A stretch of 64,000 nucleotides of DNA from Vreelandella lionensis (GTDB taxonomy: Bacteria > Pseudomonadota > Gammaproteobacteria > Pseudomonadales > Halomonadaceae), in contig NZ_MWVI01000035.1 in the NCBI RefSeq assembly GCF_002087295.1, positions 1-64,000 of the forward strand, read 5' to 3'. The first letter of the stretch is position 1, and the number at the start of each line of letters is the position of its first letter. Below, piece by piece: positions 8,084-17,143 of the stretch. The translations under genes were made by a program, and so were the position numbers. A model generated the notes under the pieces. That model was given only the letters and a program-made list of their open reading frames with translations, searched no databases and was not told the DNA's origin.

Positions 8084-8944
8084 ATGTACCAAGAAAAGGC
8101 AATCGAAAAAGCGAGAGATCTCATAGACTACCTTTCTCCATTAAACCGAGAACGGTGGCCTCGTGAAGGGTACGTATTCCGTGGTCAACCATGCTCTACG
8201 TATAACTTGGTACCAGCTGCTTACCGCCCACAGAGCATACCTTCTACTCGTTCATTACTAGGACGACTAGGCGAACCAAAAGGAGATATTCAGGTTTATT
8301 TTGAGGTGATAGTACTTCAAAAATTTCTTGAGGCCTGTGATAGATCTGGCATTCAAGTTATTGGTGATTCAAGAGAGTTGCGAAACCTCCTTGCTGCACC
8401 AGACCAATACACCATTGACCCGAAAGCATGGCCACCTGAAATTATCTATCCAGTACTTGCTACTGCACAACACCATGGCATTCCAACCTGTTTGCTGGAT
8501 TGGACGCGACGATCCTATGTAGCTGCGTATTTTGCAGCATCAGCGGCACTGAAACAGACAAATAGAAAAGATGGGCATCTGGCTGTTTGGGCTCTAAGCA
8601 TTAATTCACATAGGGCTTGGAAAAAAATATCTTTACTAGAATTGCCTGGAGGAACTAGTGCAAATTTATCGGCGCAAGAGGGGGTTTTTACAGTATCCAG
8701 GCTCAATGCAGGTCGCGGGGAAAAACTTGATTATGTTGGATTAGAATATGAGGAGGAAATTTACAAGCATCCCTTCAAAGACCAACCATCACTCCTGAAA
8801 ATCACGCTACCTATCGATGAGGCTGCTGAGCTCCTATGGCTTTGTGAAGACCTTGGAGTGAAGGGATCTGTATTATTTCCAGGCTATGAGGGTGTTGCCA
8901 GAGAAGTCATAGACTTCGCCTATGGACATGCAACTAATGATTAA
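8084..8944 (+). CDS. FRG-domain protein, AT-rich cargo gene
   Basis: Start chosen at ATG 8084 (AGGG ten bases before); a GTG at 8036 is in frame but has no ribosome site. The 286-residue product shows the FRG landmarks: YVFRGQ near residue 34, HHGIPTCLLDWTR near residue 130 and AQEGVFTV near 203. FRG proteins recur in phage-defence islands and next to toxin-like genes; the biochemical activity is not established. Base composition is clearly AT-richer than everything around it, and the gene is separated from the operon. It therefore looks like a later acquisition inserted between int and the tRNA. Confidence 0.8.
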   Translation: MYQEKAIEKARDLIDYLSPLNRERWPREGYVFRGQPCSTYNLVPAAYRPQSIPSTRSLLGRLGEPKGDIQVYFEVIVLQKFLEACDRSGIQVIGDSRELRNLLAAPDQYTIDPKAWPPEIIYPVLATAQHHGIPTCLLDWTRRSYVAAYFAASAALKQTNRKDGHLAVWALSINSHRAWKKISLLELPGGTSANLSAQEGVFTVSRLNAGRGEKLDYVGLEYEEEIYKHPFKDQPSLLKITLPIDEAAELLWLCEDLGVKGSVLFPGYEGVAREVIDFAYGHATND

Positions 8945-8947
8945 CAG

Positions 8948-8974
8948 CATCTACATATGCGGCATATGTAGATG
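8948..8974. repeat. 12-bp perfect inverted repeat after the FRG gene
   Basis: CATCTACATATG at 8948-8959 and CATATGTAGATG at 8963-8974 around a CGG loop, starting four bases after the FRG stop. There is no T-run on either side, so it is a poor classical terminator. It may act as an RNA-end stabiliser or be a recombination site near the element border. Confidence 0.6.
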
Positions 8975-9033
8975 ACTCGTATGGGCTATCAGTGGGATGC
9001 GCCACGTCTCATGCTAGAAAAGACTATGTAGAG

Positions 9034-9063
9034 TTTTTCGAAAATATTTCGAAAATTTTTCGA
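9034..9063. repeat. AT-rich TTTCGAAAAT repeat cluster
   Basis: Three closely spaced copies of a TTTCGA-centred motif (TTTTTCGAAAAT, ATTTCGAAAATT, TTTTTCGA) lie between the FRG gene and the tRNA terminator. Repeated short sites at this place are compatible with arm-type sites for the integrase. Function not shown. Confidence 0.4.
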
Positions 9064-9070
9064 CACAAAC

Positions 9071-9110
9071 AAAAACCGCCGCTCGGTATGATCCGTAAGC
9101 GGCGGTTTTT
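9071..9110 (-). terminator. Terminator of the tRNA-Pro gene (likely bidirectional)
   Basis: CCGCCGC (9076-9082) pairs with GCGGCGG (9099-9105), flanked by five A on the left and five T on the right, so it works in both directions. It lies 14 bases beyond the 3' end of the tRNA gene on the minus strand. Confidence 0.8.
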
Positions 9111-9123
9111 GTTATAATTTCTT

Positions 9124-9200
9124 TGGTCGGAGTGACAGGATTCGAACCTGCGACCTTTGCAACCCCATTGCAACGCGCTACCAAGCTGCGCCACACTCCG
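9124..9200 (-). tRNA. tRNA-Pro (anticodon GGG)
   Basis: Read on the minus strand: a 7-bp acceptor stem CGGAGTG/CACTCCG, a D-arm with GGTAGCGC, an anticodon stem TTGCA/TGCAA with loop ATGGGGT, a T-arm GGTTCGAATCC and an encoded CCA. Loop positions 34-36 read GGG, so it decodes CCC/CCU proline codons. The 3' end points into the integrative element, which marks it as the probable attB gene. Confidence 0.95.
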
Positions 9201-9314
9201 ATGTCTGTTTGGCATTTGCCTCAAGACGGTGCGTATACTAGCGCTTTATTAGCCAAATGAAAAGCTCTTTTTGCGCTTTCTTTTCAAATGCTTGCCGTTT
9301 CGCCTGCCAACCGG

Positions 9315-10127
9315 CTAGCTGCTGGCTTCAATCAGCATCGTGGCCATGGCGTCATATACCTTTGGCGCAGTGACCAACAGCTGCTCTGGAAAGAGGTCGG
9401 CAGGTATGTCGGCGGGCACATCCACTAGATGCCCTACACGCGCACCAGCTTCCCGGGCGATAACCCAGCCCGCTACAAAATCCCAGGGCGAAACTGTTTC
9501 ATAGTAGGCATCTAACCGCCCGCAGGCGACATCACAAATATCTAAGGCCGCTGAGCCATTGCGGCGTACGTCTTGGCAGTGGGTCAACGTAGCTTCCAAA
9601 CGGCGCAGCAGGTGCTTCCGTGCTGTTTTATCATAAGGGAAGCCAGTGCCTACCAAGGTGCTTTCCAGCGAATCCGCACCGCTTGGTGTAATCGGCTGCT
9701 GATTACAAAACGCCCCTAAGCCCTGAGCAGCACTAAAGGTATCATTTAGAAATGGCGCATGAACCACTCCCACTTTTCCTACCCCCTGCTCAATCCAGCC
9801 AATAGAAACTGCCACATGGCGCAGGCCTTGAGCAAAGTTCACCGTGCCATCGATAGGGTCAACCACCCATAGCTGTTCGGCGGGGTTGTGTAGCGCTTCT
9901 TCTGGGCTTAGCTCTTCGCTTAAGCGCGCCTCACCGGGGAAGTGCTCTTCCAAACGCTGGCTAATCAGCTTATCGACGGCAACATCCACATCGGTCACGA
10001 GCTCAATGCCCGCCTTTAAACGCTGGCTAAAAGTTTGCTGTTCGCGGGCATCACGAATCATCTGCCCGGCCTCTTCCGCAATCGCCATTGCCAGCGCTAG
10101 GCGCTCTTCTAGAGGGATGTTAGCCAT
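9315..10127 (-). CDS. Inositol monophosphatase family protein
   Basis: A 270-residue Mg-dependent sugar/nucleotide phosphatase. Conserved metal-binding motifs are DVDVAVDK near residue 47, SEELSPEE near 71, WVVDPIDGTVNF near 88 and PWDFVAGWVIAREAG near 216. The family hydrolyses inositol phosphate (SuhB) or 3'-phosphoadenosine-5'-phosphate (CysQ). The sequence is not close enough to either for me to name the substrate. It stands alone, divergent from the tRNA-side region. Confidence 0.88.
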   Translation of the reverse strand: MANIPLEERLALAMAIAEEAGQMIRDAREQQTFSQRLKAGIELVTDVDVAVDKLISQRLEEHFPGEARLSEELSPEEALHNPAEQLWVVDPIDGTVNFAQGLRHVAVSIGWIEQGVGKVGVVHAPFLNDTFSAAQGLGAFCNQQPITPSGADSLESTLVGTGFPYDKTARKHLLRRLEATLTHCQDVRRNGSAALDICDVACGRLDAYYETVSPWDFVAGWVIAREAGARVGHLVDVPADIPADLFPEQLLVTAPKVYDAMATMLIEASS

Positions 10128-10192
10128 AAGTGCTCCTGTTCATTGGATAAATTCCACCATTCACCCAGCATAAACGCTGCACTTTTCGGGGG

Positions 10193-10624
10193 CTAGCGCA
10201 AAGCGTCTACCAGCACGTCTACAACCACCCTGGTAGCCGCTTCAATCAAGACCACATCCGCCCATACACGCTCCCACTCGTAGCCGGGATAACGAGGCAG
10301 CTCACGGGCAATCGGCCCATCAAAGTGTTTAGCAATGCCTGGAGGAAGCGGTTTACCGCGCTCTAATCGGCGCTGGATGCCTGGCGGCAGCGGCTCAGCG
10401 CGGGGGGCATCGTACTGGCGCAACAGGCTAAGTAGCTCACGTTCATTAATACGCGGCAAATCGACATATCGGTGGTCGCGCTCATACTGGTGGCGCTGTT
10501 CATGATGATGCTTGGCATTACCGTGGTCTCGCGCACCGTGAGCAGGCGCATGGGCAGGCTGTGCGGAAGCGGCTGTATGCCAAAACAGAGTGGCGAGTAA
10601 AACGCCTAAGGTGAAGGGTCTCAT
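10193..10624 (-). CDS. CigR-like secreted protein (RcnB/CigR family)
   Basis: Start at ATG 10624, with AAGGAG seven bases upstream; an upstream ATG at 10639 would overlap that ribosome site. The 143-residue product has a signal peptide (cleaved near ASAQP), a His-rich stretch, repeated LPPGIQRRLERGKPLPPGI blocks and a C-terminal RYPGYEWERVWADVVLIEAATR. These match proteins annotated as anti-virulence regulator CigR. It is probably periplasmic. The function outside Salmonella is not known. Confidence 0.65.
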   Translation of the reverse strand: MRPFTLGVLLATLFWHTAASAQPAHAPAHGARDHGNAKHHHEQRHQYERDHRYVDLPRINERELLSLLRQYDAPRAEPLPPGIQRRLERGKPLPPGIAKHFDGPIARELPRYPGYEWERVWADVVLIEAATRVVVDVLVDALR

Positions 10625-10702
10625 AACTGGCTCCTTCAAGGCATTTAATCTATCTAGGAGCTTTGAGTGTATAAGGCAAATACGCAGGGAGTGTGGAAAT
10701 AA

Positions 10703-10731
10703 AAAACAGCCGCATAGTCAGCGGCTGTTTT
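10703..10731 (-). terminator. Terminator downstream of pilA (both directions)
   Basis: AAAACAGCCGC (10703-10713) pairs with GCGGCTGTTTT (10721-10731) around a 7-base loop. The A and T ends make it usable by pilA on the minus strand and as a block in the other direction. Confidence 0.85.
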
Positions 10732-10748
10732 AAGCAAACAAATATTAA

Positions 10749-11273
10749 TTACTCTTGTTCTGTATCTTCTTGACAGCCACGCGGACGAATATTGTCTTCA
10801 ATAGTGGCTGCACAAGTCCAGCCACCATTAGCAGTACGAGTTACAGCCATAGTGTTAGAAGCGGATGTATCACCCGCTCCATCCGTTCCACTGGTTGCAG
10901 CAGCACCAATAGAACCAAAGTTAAAAGTTATTGTCGGCATAGTCGTATCCAGGCCTGTGTATGTAACAGTATTCCCACCGCTCAACTCCTCTTCGTCAAA
11001 GCCTACATAAGTTTCAAAAGCATCATTGCCATCAGTAGCATCAAACTCCTCATCGGGATCAACTCCAGAAGCCAAAGCGGCGTCAAAACCAGTCTGAAGT
11101 GAGCTTAGAGTGGAGTATGCCGATGTTGCCTCTGCTCGTTGTGTATACGTTTGGTATTGAGGCACAGCTACAGCGGAAAGAATACCGATGATCGCAATTA
11201 CAATCAGCAGCTCGATGAGGGTAAAGCCCTGCTGCTTGAAGCGGCGGGGTTGGTTAGGTTGAGTAGTTTGCAT
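10749..11273 (-). CDS. Type IV major pilin
   Basis: Start at ATG 11273 with AAGGGAA upstream; an upstream ATG at 11339 adds residues unlike a pilin leader. The 174-residue protein has the class III leader and cleavage site [19 protein letters not shown], Glu5 of the mature pilin, and a C-terminal disulfide pair (WTC and RGC). The mature part is strongly acidic, as expected for a halophile surface protein. It is divergent from pilB. The assembly machinery is PilB/PilC/PilD next door. Confidence 0.9.
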   Translation of the reverse strand: MQTTQPNQPRRFKQQGFTLIELLIVIAIIGILSAVAVPQYQTYTQRAEATSAYSTLSSLQTGFDAALASGVDPDEEFDATDGNDAFETYVGFDEEELSGGNTVTYTGLDTTMPTITFNFGSIGAAATSGTDGAGDTSASNTMAVTRTANGGWTCAATIEDNIRPRGCQEDTEQE

Positions 11274-11504
11274 TGCGAGGTTCCCTTGCGGTGGTGAGGG
11301 TATGAGTATGCTAGGATTCACTAAACCGTCGCCTAACATACGGCTTACAGTAGCTTACGAACCCGGCTATGGCAACCAGCTTTCTCATCCGTTTAGAGCC
11401 TCTGTAGCAGCCTATTTCATCGGTTAGCCTAGAGGTGGCTAGTACCTCATATAGGGTAAATATGGTACAACACTCAGCATATATGCCTAGCCACCGAGTC
11501 AGCT

Positions 11505-13262
11505 ATGAGCCAAATCACCCCGGAGTCCACCCTTAGCCATGCGGCCCACCATGGGGGGCTGCGCGGTATTGCCAAACGGCTGGTCAAGCACGGCCTGCTA
11601 ACCGATGCCCAGGCGACCGTTGCGGAAAGCACGGCTGCGGATTTAGAAATTTCGCTTCTACAGCATGTGGTGGATAGCGGGCTAGTTGAGTCCAATGCAG
11701 CGGCCGTTGCAGCGGCCTGGGAGTATGGCCTACCTGTCATTGATCTGGAAGCTATCCGTGTTAACGCCCTACCACCTGCTAATGACTACCCCGTAAAAAT
11801 TCTACAACGGCTGGATATTCTTCCCCTTGCTCGGCATGGACACCGGCTTACCGTGGCCGTGCCCTACCCAGCCACCTTAACACAGCTGGATGAACTACAG
11901 TTTGCCACCGGCCTAAGTGTAGATGGCGTACTAGCACCCGCTGATCAGCTTCGTAACACTTTAATCCAGTATCTCGCGCAAAATGAGCGCAGCATGCTTG
12001 AGGAACTGGAAAACGTTGATGATGCGGTCAGTGGGCTTAATATCATCCAAAACGCGGATGGCGATGAAGTTGCCCTGGATAAAGCCGAGCAAAACAGCGA
12101 AGACGCCCCCGTTGTTAAATTTGTCAATAAAATCCTCCTAGATGCCATTAGTCGAGGGGCATCGGATATTCACTTTGAGCCTTACAAAACCCAATTCCGT
12201 GTACGCTTTCGTGTCGATGGCTTGTTGGTAGAGTTTGCTCGCCCGCCGTTTGCCCTAAGAGACCGTCTTGCCGCGCGTTTGAAGATTATGCCCCGGCTAG
12301 ATCTCTCCGAACGACGCCTGCCACAAGACGGCGCGCTCAAGCTGCAGCTCTCACGAACCCGTTCGATTGATTTCCGTGTCAACTCATTGCCTACGGTATG
12401 GGGTGAGAAAATCGTTCTGCGAATATTGGACCCCACATCCGCACAACTGGGTATTGACCAGCTTGGTTTTAGCCCTCAACAGCAAACTGCTTATGAGAAC
12501 GCGCTTAAAAAGCCCCAAGGCATGATTTTGGTGACTGGACCAACCGGCAGTGGTAAAACCGTCACTCTGTATACCGGCATCAATATTCTCAACCAAACCC
12601 AGCGCAATATCTGCACGGCTGAAGACCCGGTAGAAATTAAAGTTTCAGGCATTAACCAAGTCAACGTACTCCCCAAAATTGGCCTCGACTTCGCCAGCGC
12701 TCTCCGTGCTTTTTTGCGCCAAGACCCTGATGTTGTGATGGTAGGCGAAATTCGTGATTTAGAAACCGCTGAGATCGCCGTAAAAGCGGCTCAAACTGGC
12801 CACTTGGTGCTTTCAACCGTGCACACTAACTCGGCGGCGGAAACGCTAACACGCCTTGCCAATATGGGGGTCGCTACTTACAACATTGCCAGCTCAGTCA
12901 GCTTAATTATTGCTCAGCGACTAGCCCGTAAATTGTGTCATCAGTGCAAAACGCCCGCTGAGATTCCTGTCGAGGCACTGCGTAAAGCAGGCTTCAACCA
13001 GCAAGATATTCGCGATGCCACTATTTATAAGGCGGTTGGTTGTAAGCAATGTACTCAGGGTTATAAAGGGCGGCTTGGCATTTATGAAGTAATGCCGATT
13101 ACCGACGAGATGCGCCAACTGATTATGCGCGATGGCAATGCCATTGAAATCGACCAGCAAGCGCGCCGGGAAGGCTACCCTAGCCTTTACCAAAGCTGCC
13201 TAAGCCGCGTTCTTGATGGCAGCACATGTCTAGATGAAGTTAACCGAATCAGTAAGGAGTAA
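11505..13262 (+). CDS. Type IV pilus extension ATPase PilB
   Basis: 585 residues. It has an N-terminal MshEN-like part (to about 160), then the hexameric ATPase: DIHFEPY near residue 224, Walker A GPTGSGKT near 345, an Asp/Walker B region VMVGEIRDLETAEIA near 410, and a His box. A zinc tetracysteine is formed by CHQC and CKQC at about 478 and 512. It powers pilin extraction from the inner membrane. It is intact and followed by pilC 8 bases later. Confidence 0.94.
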   Translation: MSQITPESTLSHAAHHGGLRGIAKRLVKHGLLTDAQATVAESTAADLEISLLQHVVDSGLVESNAAAVAAAWEYGLPVIDLEAIRVNALPPANDYPVKILQRLDILPLARHGHRLTVAVPYPATLTQLDELQFATGLSVDGVLAPADQLRNTLIQYLAQNERSMLEELENVDDAVSGLNIIQNADGDEVALDKAEQNSEDAPVVKFVNKILLDAISRGASDIHFEPYKTQFRVRFRVDGLLVEFARPPFALRDRLAARLKIMPRLDLSERRLPQDGALKLQLSRTRSIDFRVNSLPTVWGEKIVLRILDPTSAQLGIDQLGFSPQQQTAYENALKKPQGMILVTGPTGSGKTVTLYTGINILNQTQRNICTAEDPVEIKVSGINQVNVLPKIGLDFASALRAFLRQDPDVVMVGEIRDLETAEIAVKAAQTGHLVLSTVHTNSAAETLTRLANMGVATYNIASSVSLIIAQRLARKLCHQCKTPAEIPVEALRKAGFNQQDIRDATIYKAVGCKQCTQGYKGRLGIYEVMPITDEMRQLIMRDGNAIEIDQQARREGYPSLYQSCLSRVLDGSTCLDEVNRISKE

Positions 13263-13270
13263 CCCAGCGA

Positions 13271-14500
13271 ATGGCTAGAGCCAAAGCACGCCGCGCCAAG
13301 CCCGCTCCGCTGCACCGCTGGAAGTGGGCTGGTAAAGGCCCCCAAGATAGGCCTATGCGTGGCGAACTCATCGGCCGTACCAAGGCGGATATTGTAGAGC
13401 AGCTCGCCAAACAGCGTATTGTTGCTAGCAAAGTCCAAAAGCGCAGCAGCTTCAGCGGCCGAGGCAAGGTCACCAATGTCGATATCATGGTCTTTGCTCG
13501 CCAAATGGCCACCATGGTACGAGCGGGCATTCCTATCTTGCAGGCGCTGCAGGCCGTTTCAGAAAGCCTAAAAAAACCAGCGATGGTGGCGCTAACACAG
13601 CAAATTATGGAGGACGTCTCTTCGGGTGATAGCCTTTCTGGGGCCATGGCCAAACACCCCAGACAGTTCGATCGACTATTTGTAAACTTAGTCGATGCAG
13701 GCGAACAGGCTGGCGCGCTCGACCAAATGCTGGAGCGTATTGCCAGCTACAAAGAGAAAGTGGAGTCGCTTAAAAATCGAGTGAAAAAAGCACTTTGGTA
13801 ACCGACCTCCGTTATGGCTATTGGTATTGGGGTCACTATGCTGCTGTTAATCAAGGTAGTGCCAGAGTTCGAGAGTATGTTCCAGGGTTTTGGTGCTGAG
13901 CTACCCGCCCTTACTCAGTTTACCGTTAACCTTTCTGAGATGGCGCAGCAGTATTGGCTCCATGCCCTCGGCGCGTTAGTGGGAAGCATCATGCTTTTAA
14001 AAGCCGCTGCGCGGCGCTCGCCTAAGGTCGCTTATCGGCTAGATGGTTTGCTGCTTAAGCTACCCATCATTGGCGATATCATGCATAAGTCAGCCGTCTC
14101 CCGCTTCACTCGTACCCTAGCGACAACCTTTGCCTCTGGTGTGCCGTTGGTTGAAGGTTTGGAAACTGCCGCTGGTGCTGCGGATAACCGTGTGTACAGC
14201 AAAGCAATCAATGAAGTGCGCCAAGATGTCACTACGGGCCAACAGCTCCACTTCGCCATGCGCATGACCAACCGATTCCCTGCATTGGCTGTACAAATGG
14301 TGAGCATTGGCGAAGAAGCGGGCTCGCTAGATGCCATGCTTAACCGCGTGGCTGACTATTATGAAGAAGAAGTAGATAACAAAGTGGATGCGCTAACCTC
14401 ACTTATGGAGCCAATTATTATTGTGGTACTCGGTTTCCTGGTGGGTGGCGTTGTCGTTTCAATGTACCTGCCGATATTTGAAATTGGTACGGCGCTATAA
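13271..14500 (+). pseudogene. Type IV pilus inner-membrane platform PilC, in-frame nonsense
   Basis: The frame reads as one 409-residue GspF/PilC protein except for TAA at 13799-13801. Before it is KNRVKKALW and after it PTSVMAIGIGVTMLLLIKVVPEFE. PilC orthologues have Tyr at this place (KALxYP), so TAC to TAA, one base, explains it. Both halves carry the expected domains: two GspF repeats (residues about 75-197 and 275-400) and three membrane helices. As written, the platform protein would be truncated before its first helix, which would block pilus assembly. It may be a real loss or a sequence error. Confidence 0.9.
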
Positions 14501-14529
14501 CCTAACCTTGAGACTCAATTAGGAGCACC

Positions 14530-15375
14530 ATGGGCTTACCGCCAACATTTTTGTATGTGTCTGCATTGGTGATAGGCCTTTGCTTAGGCAGTTTTTTAAA
14601 CGTCGTGATCACTCGCTTACCCGTTATGCTGATGCGCCAGTGGCGCAACGAGGCGCTGGAGTCGCTTGAGCAACCCACGGAGCCTGCACCGCGTTTTAAC
14701 CTCGCTTACCCACCCTCTATGTGCCCAAGCTGCGAACATGCCATTGCCTGGCACGACAATCTACCACTAGTAGGTTGGTTAAAGCGTCGCGGCCGCTGCG
14801 CCCACTGCCAAACCCGCATCAGCCCCCAATACCCAGTTGTAGAGTTAATGGGTGGAGTGCTTGCTGTAGCCGTCTTGGCACTGCACGGTCCTAGCGTAGC
14901 TAGCCTGTTCATCTACGGTGCATGTCTGGCGCTGCTAGCCTTAACTGTGATAGATCTACGCACTTATTTGCTGCCCGACATTATTACCCTACCGCTATTA
15001 TGGGCGGGCCTACTCTACCAACTACTCTTTCAGCCGGTGATGCTGCCTAGCGCAGTATGGGGAGCGATGGCTGGCTATCTCGTATTGTGGAGCTTTTATT
15101 GGCTCTTTAAATTGGTAACTGGCAAAGAGGGAATGGGCTTTGGCGACTTCAAACTGCTAGCCGCCTTAGGCGCTTGGCTTGGTTGGAGCATGCTACCGCT
15201 ACTACTGATTGTTTCGGCAGGCATAGGCGCTATTTGTGGGCTAGTAGCCCAAGCACTATCACCCCGCTTACGCGGGCAGCCTCTCCCCTTTGGGCCATTT
15301 TTAGCGCTGGCTGGATGGATAGGGCTACTGGTGGGCGATGAGCTGATGGCACTTTATCTGGCGCTCATCTATTAA
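14530..15375 (+). CDS. Prepilin leader peptidase / N-methyltransferase PilD
   Basis: 281 residues with about eight membrane segments. The N-terminal part has LGSFLNVVITRLP and two zinc-type pairs CPSC and CAHC. The aspartyl-protease Asp residues are in VIDLRTYLLPD and GFGDFKLL (the GxGDxK motif). It cleaves and methylates PilA-type prepilins. A good AGGAG precedes the ATG. The gene order pilBCD-coaE is the usual one. Confidence 0.94.
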   Translation: MGLPPTFLYVSALVIGLCLGSFLNVVITRLPVMLMRQWRNEALESLEQPTEPAPRFNLAYPPSMCPSCEHAIAWHDNLPLVGWLKRRGRCAHCQTRISPQYPVVELMGGVLAVAVLALHGPSVASLFIYGACLALLALTVIDLRTYLLPDIITLPLLWAGLLYQLLFQPVMLPSAVWGAMAGYLVLWSFYWLFKLVTGKEGMGFGDFKLLAALGAWLGWSMLPLLLIVSAGIGAICGLVAQALSPRLRGQPLPFGPFLALAGWIGLLVGDELMALYLALIY

Positions 15376-15418
15376 TCAGTCTGCTACCTTTGTTTTTGAT
15401 AGCCTTTAAAGGAATCAC

Positions 15419-16018
15419 ATGATTATTGGTGTCACTGGCGGTATCGGGTCAGGAAAATCCACCGTTGCCCGCGCTTTTGGAGACCTTGGAGCGGGCTGGG
15501 TGGATGCCGATGACGTTGCTCGTGAAGTCGTAGCACCAGGTGAGCCTGCTCTAGCGGCAATTACCGAGCGCTTCGGTGAGCAGGTTATTAATGAAGATGG
15601 GAGCCTTAATCGGGCTGCGTTGCGCCAAATTGTGTTTGATGACCCTACTCAGCGCGCGTGGCTTGAATCCGTTACTCATCCTCGCATTCGCGAGCGTTTA
15701 CTTGCACACCTTGAGCGCTTGAGCGCAACATCGCCCTATGTGCTATTGGTATCGCCGTTACTGTTTGAATCAGGACAGGATGCCTTGGTGAACCGTACAT
15801 TGGTGGTTGATGTTCCAGAACACGAGCAAATCTCCCGGACACTGGCGCGGGATAAGGTGAGCGAAACGCAAGTGCGTGCTATCCTCGCCGCCCAATTGCC
15901 TCGAGACGAACGCCTCTCACGTGCAGACGATGTCATTGATAACAGTCAGGGCCTCGACTTCACTCGGCAACAAGTAAGTACGCTAGATCAGCGTTACCGA
16001 AACAGCAAAACATCATAA
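15419..16018 (+). CDS. Dephospho-CoA kinase
   Basis: 199 residues. P-loop GGIGSGKST at residues 8-16, [12 protein letters not shown], and LLFESG before the lid. It phosphorylates the ribose 3'-OH of dephospho-CoA, the last step of coenzyme A synthesis. AAAGGAATC precedes the ATG. It is followed 11 bases later by yacG, which it commonly accompanies. Confidence 0.94.
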   Translation: MIIGVTGGIGSGKSTVARAFGDLGAGWVDADDVAREVVAPGEPALAAITERFGEQVINEDGSLNRAALRQIVFDDPTQRAWLESVTHPRIRERLLAHLERLSATSPYVLLVSPLLFESGQDALVNRTLVVDVPEHEQISRTLARDKVSETQVRAILAAQLPRDERLSRADDVIDNSQGLDFTRQQVSTLDQRYRNSKTS

Positions 16019-16029
16019 AGGAGCCCACC

Positions 16030-16263
16030 ATGCCCATTCCCGCTAATGATGCACCGCTGGAAGTAGATTGCCCACAGTGCGGCAAACGGGTGCCCTGGGC
16101 CCCCGAAAGCCATTACCGCCCTTTCTGCAGTAAGCGCTGCCAACTGCTAGATTTAGGTGCCTGGGCAGAAGAGTCCCACCGTATTTCAGGTGAATCCGCT
16201 ATGGACGAAGCAGATATTGAAACCCTGCTAGCTCAGGCCGACAAAGATGCTCCGCTCTCTTAA
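16030..16263 (+). CDS. DNA gyrase inhibitor YacG
   Basis: 77 residues with the YacG zinc finger: CPQCGK near residue 15 and [14 protein letters not shown] near residue 38 (C-x2-C...C-x3-C). The acidic tail follows. YacG binds the GyrB C-terminal region and inhibits gyrase in E. coli. It sits between coaE and the Tus-like gene. Confidence 0.9.
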   Translation: MPIPANDAPLEVDCPQCGKRVPWAPESHYRPFCSKRCQLLDLGAWAEESHRISGESAMDEADIETLLAQADKDAPLS

Positions 16264-16278
16264 CACAGCGTACCGCTA

Positions 16279-17052
16279 ATGACCGACACCTCGCGCCCGC
16301 TTTATCGCTTACTCCATGAGTTAGATGATCATTTTGATCAACTCATTAACACCATTCATCATGCCGCTACGTTATATGAAGCGAAAACGCCCGCTACCTG
16401 GCGTTTTGATGGGTTAAGCAATGCGGGGTGGCTACGGGCCGCATTGCTGGATATGTGGCATCAGCAGAATCAAGACGGCCGTGAGACTCGCAACTACATC
16501 GCTCTTATTGCCGCTGACGATACACTTATATCAGCATTCCAAGAGGTCAATGCTGCCAAAAAGGCGATAAGCGAGCTGCTCCAACGAATCAAACAAAGCC
16601 ACCCTAACGCACTCAGCGAAGCCAAACACCGCCTTCCACAGCGCCACCCTGAAGTAGAAACAGTGCTTCGCCAGGGCGGCCTTGCTAGGCTGCATTTAAA
16701 ACAGTGCTGGCGACAGCTACCTATTGCAGAAGCACCTGTCGCAAGAGTTCGGTTCGCTTGGTACAGCAGCGGGCGCTCTATCAAGCGCATCACAGTTCAG
16801 GAGGCTGAGCAGAAACTACTGCAGTTAGATACCGACTCGCCACATATCCGCATTCAGCTACGTAGACTAGCGGGAATACCAAGCAGCGAACCGCTAGCAC
16901 AGGTACAAAACCAAGCCCCGCTCATGCGCGGCAACCTGTTTTTTACAGAACCACTAGAAGACGGCCATCCCCGGCGCGCATTAAATATTGCCATGCCGCT
17001 TATTGTTCCCGCCCCTGAAAATCGCTTGCCACATATAAAATGCCGCCCCTAG
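16279..17052 (+). CDS. Tus-like DNA replication terminus site-binding protein
   Basis: 257 residues. The middle section reads LKQCWRQL...ARVRFAWYSSGRSIKRI and LRGNLFF-like strands in the C-terminal half. It aligns by eye with Tus around YRTL, LRFGWANKHIIKNL and the interdomain DNA-binding strands. It is shorter than E. coli Tus (309 aa). The E. coli neighbour at this spot, ZapD, does not match. If correct, it would bind Ter sites and arrest forks from one side. This is a fold-level reading and could be wrong. Confidence 0.55.
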   Translation: MTDTSRPLYRLLHELDDHFDQLINTIHHAATLYEAKTPATWRFDGLSNAGWLRAALLDMWHQQNQDGRETRNYIALIAADDTLISAFQEVNAAKKAISELLQRIKQSHPNALSEAKHRLPQRHPEVETVLRQGGLARLHLKQCWRQLPIAEAPVARVRFAWYSSGRSIKRITVQEAEQKLLQLDTDSPHIRIQLRRLAGIPSSEPLAQVQNQAPLMRGNLFFTEPLEDGHPRRALNIAMPLIVPAPENRLPHIKCRP

Positions 17053-17056
17053 AGCC

Positions 17057-17077
17057 GCCCGCGCAGCGTACGCGGGC
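17057..17077 (+). terminator. GC hairpin after the Tus-like gene
   Basis: GCCCGCG (17057-17063) pairs with CGCGGGC (17071-17077), loop of seven. It lies five bases after the stop. There is no T-run, so termination there would be weak or Rho-assisted. Confidence 0.4.
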
Positions 17078-17143
17078 AAAGCGTCGGGATGAAAAGCTGG
17101 AGAGTGACGTATTTCTACCCAGCTTGCGGGTATATCGCTACCG

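Larger units (their letters stand above)
1..9123. mobile_element. Right part of an integrative element / prophage next to tRNA-Pro
   Basis: The region carries phage-type genes, nearly all on the plus strand with stop-start overlaps: LuxR-type regulator, zinc-binding small proteins, RdgC, HNH nuclease, excisionase and tyrosine integrase. An AT-rich FRG gene follows, and the stretch ends where the 3' end of a tRNA-Pro gene begins. Int next to a tRNA 3' end is the usual arrangement of an element integrated into a tRNA gene. The left end and second att site are outside the window, and no capsid, tail or packaging genes are visible, so prophage, satellite or other integrative element cannot be told apart. 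The exact right boundary is inferred. Confidence 0.75.

Noticed and set aside
1-9123. Complete prophage.
   Set aside because: No capsid, tail, packaging or lysis genes are visible; the left part is outside the window, so only an element is claimed.
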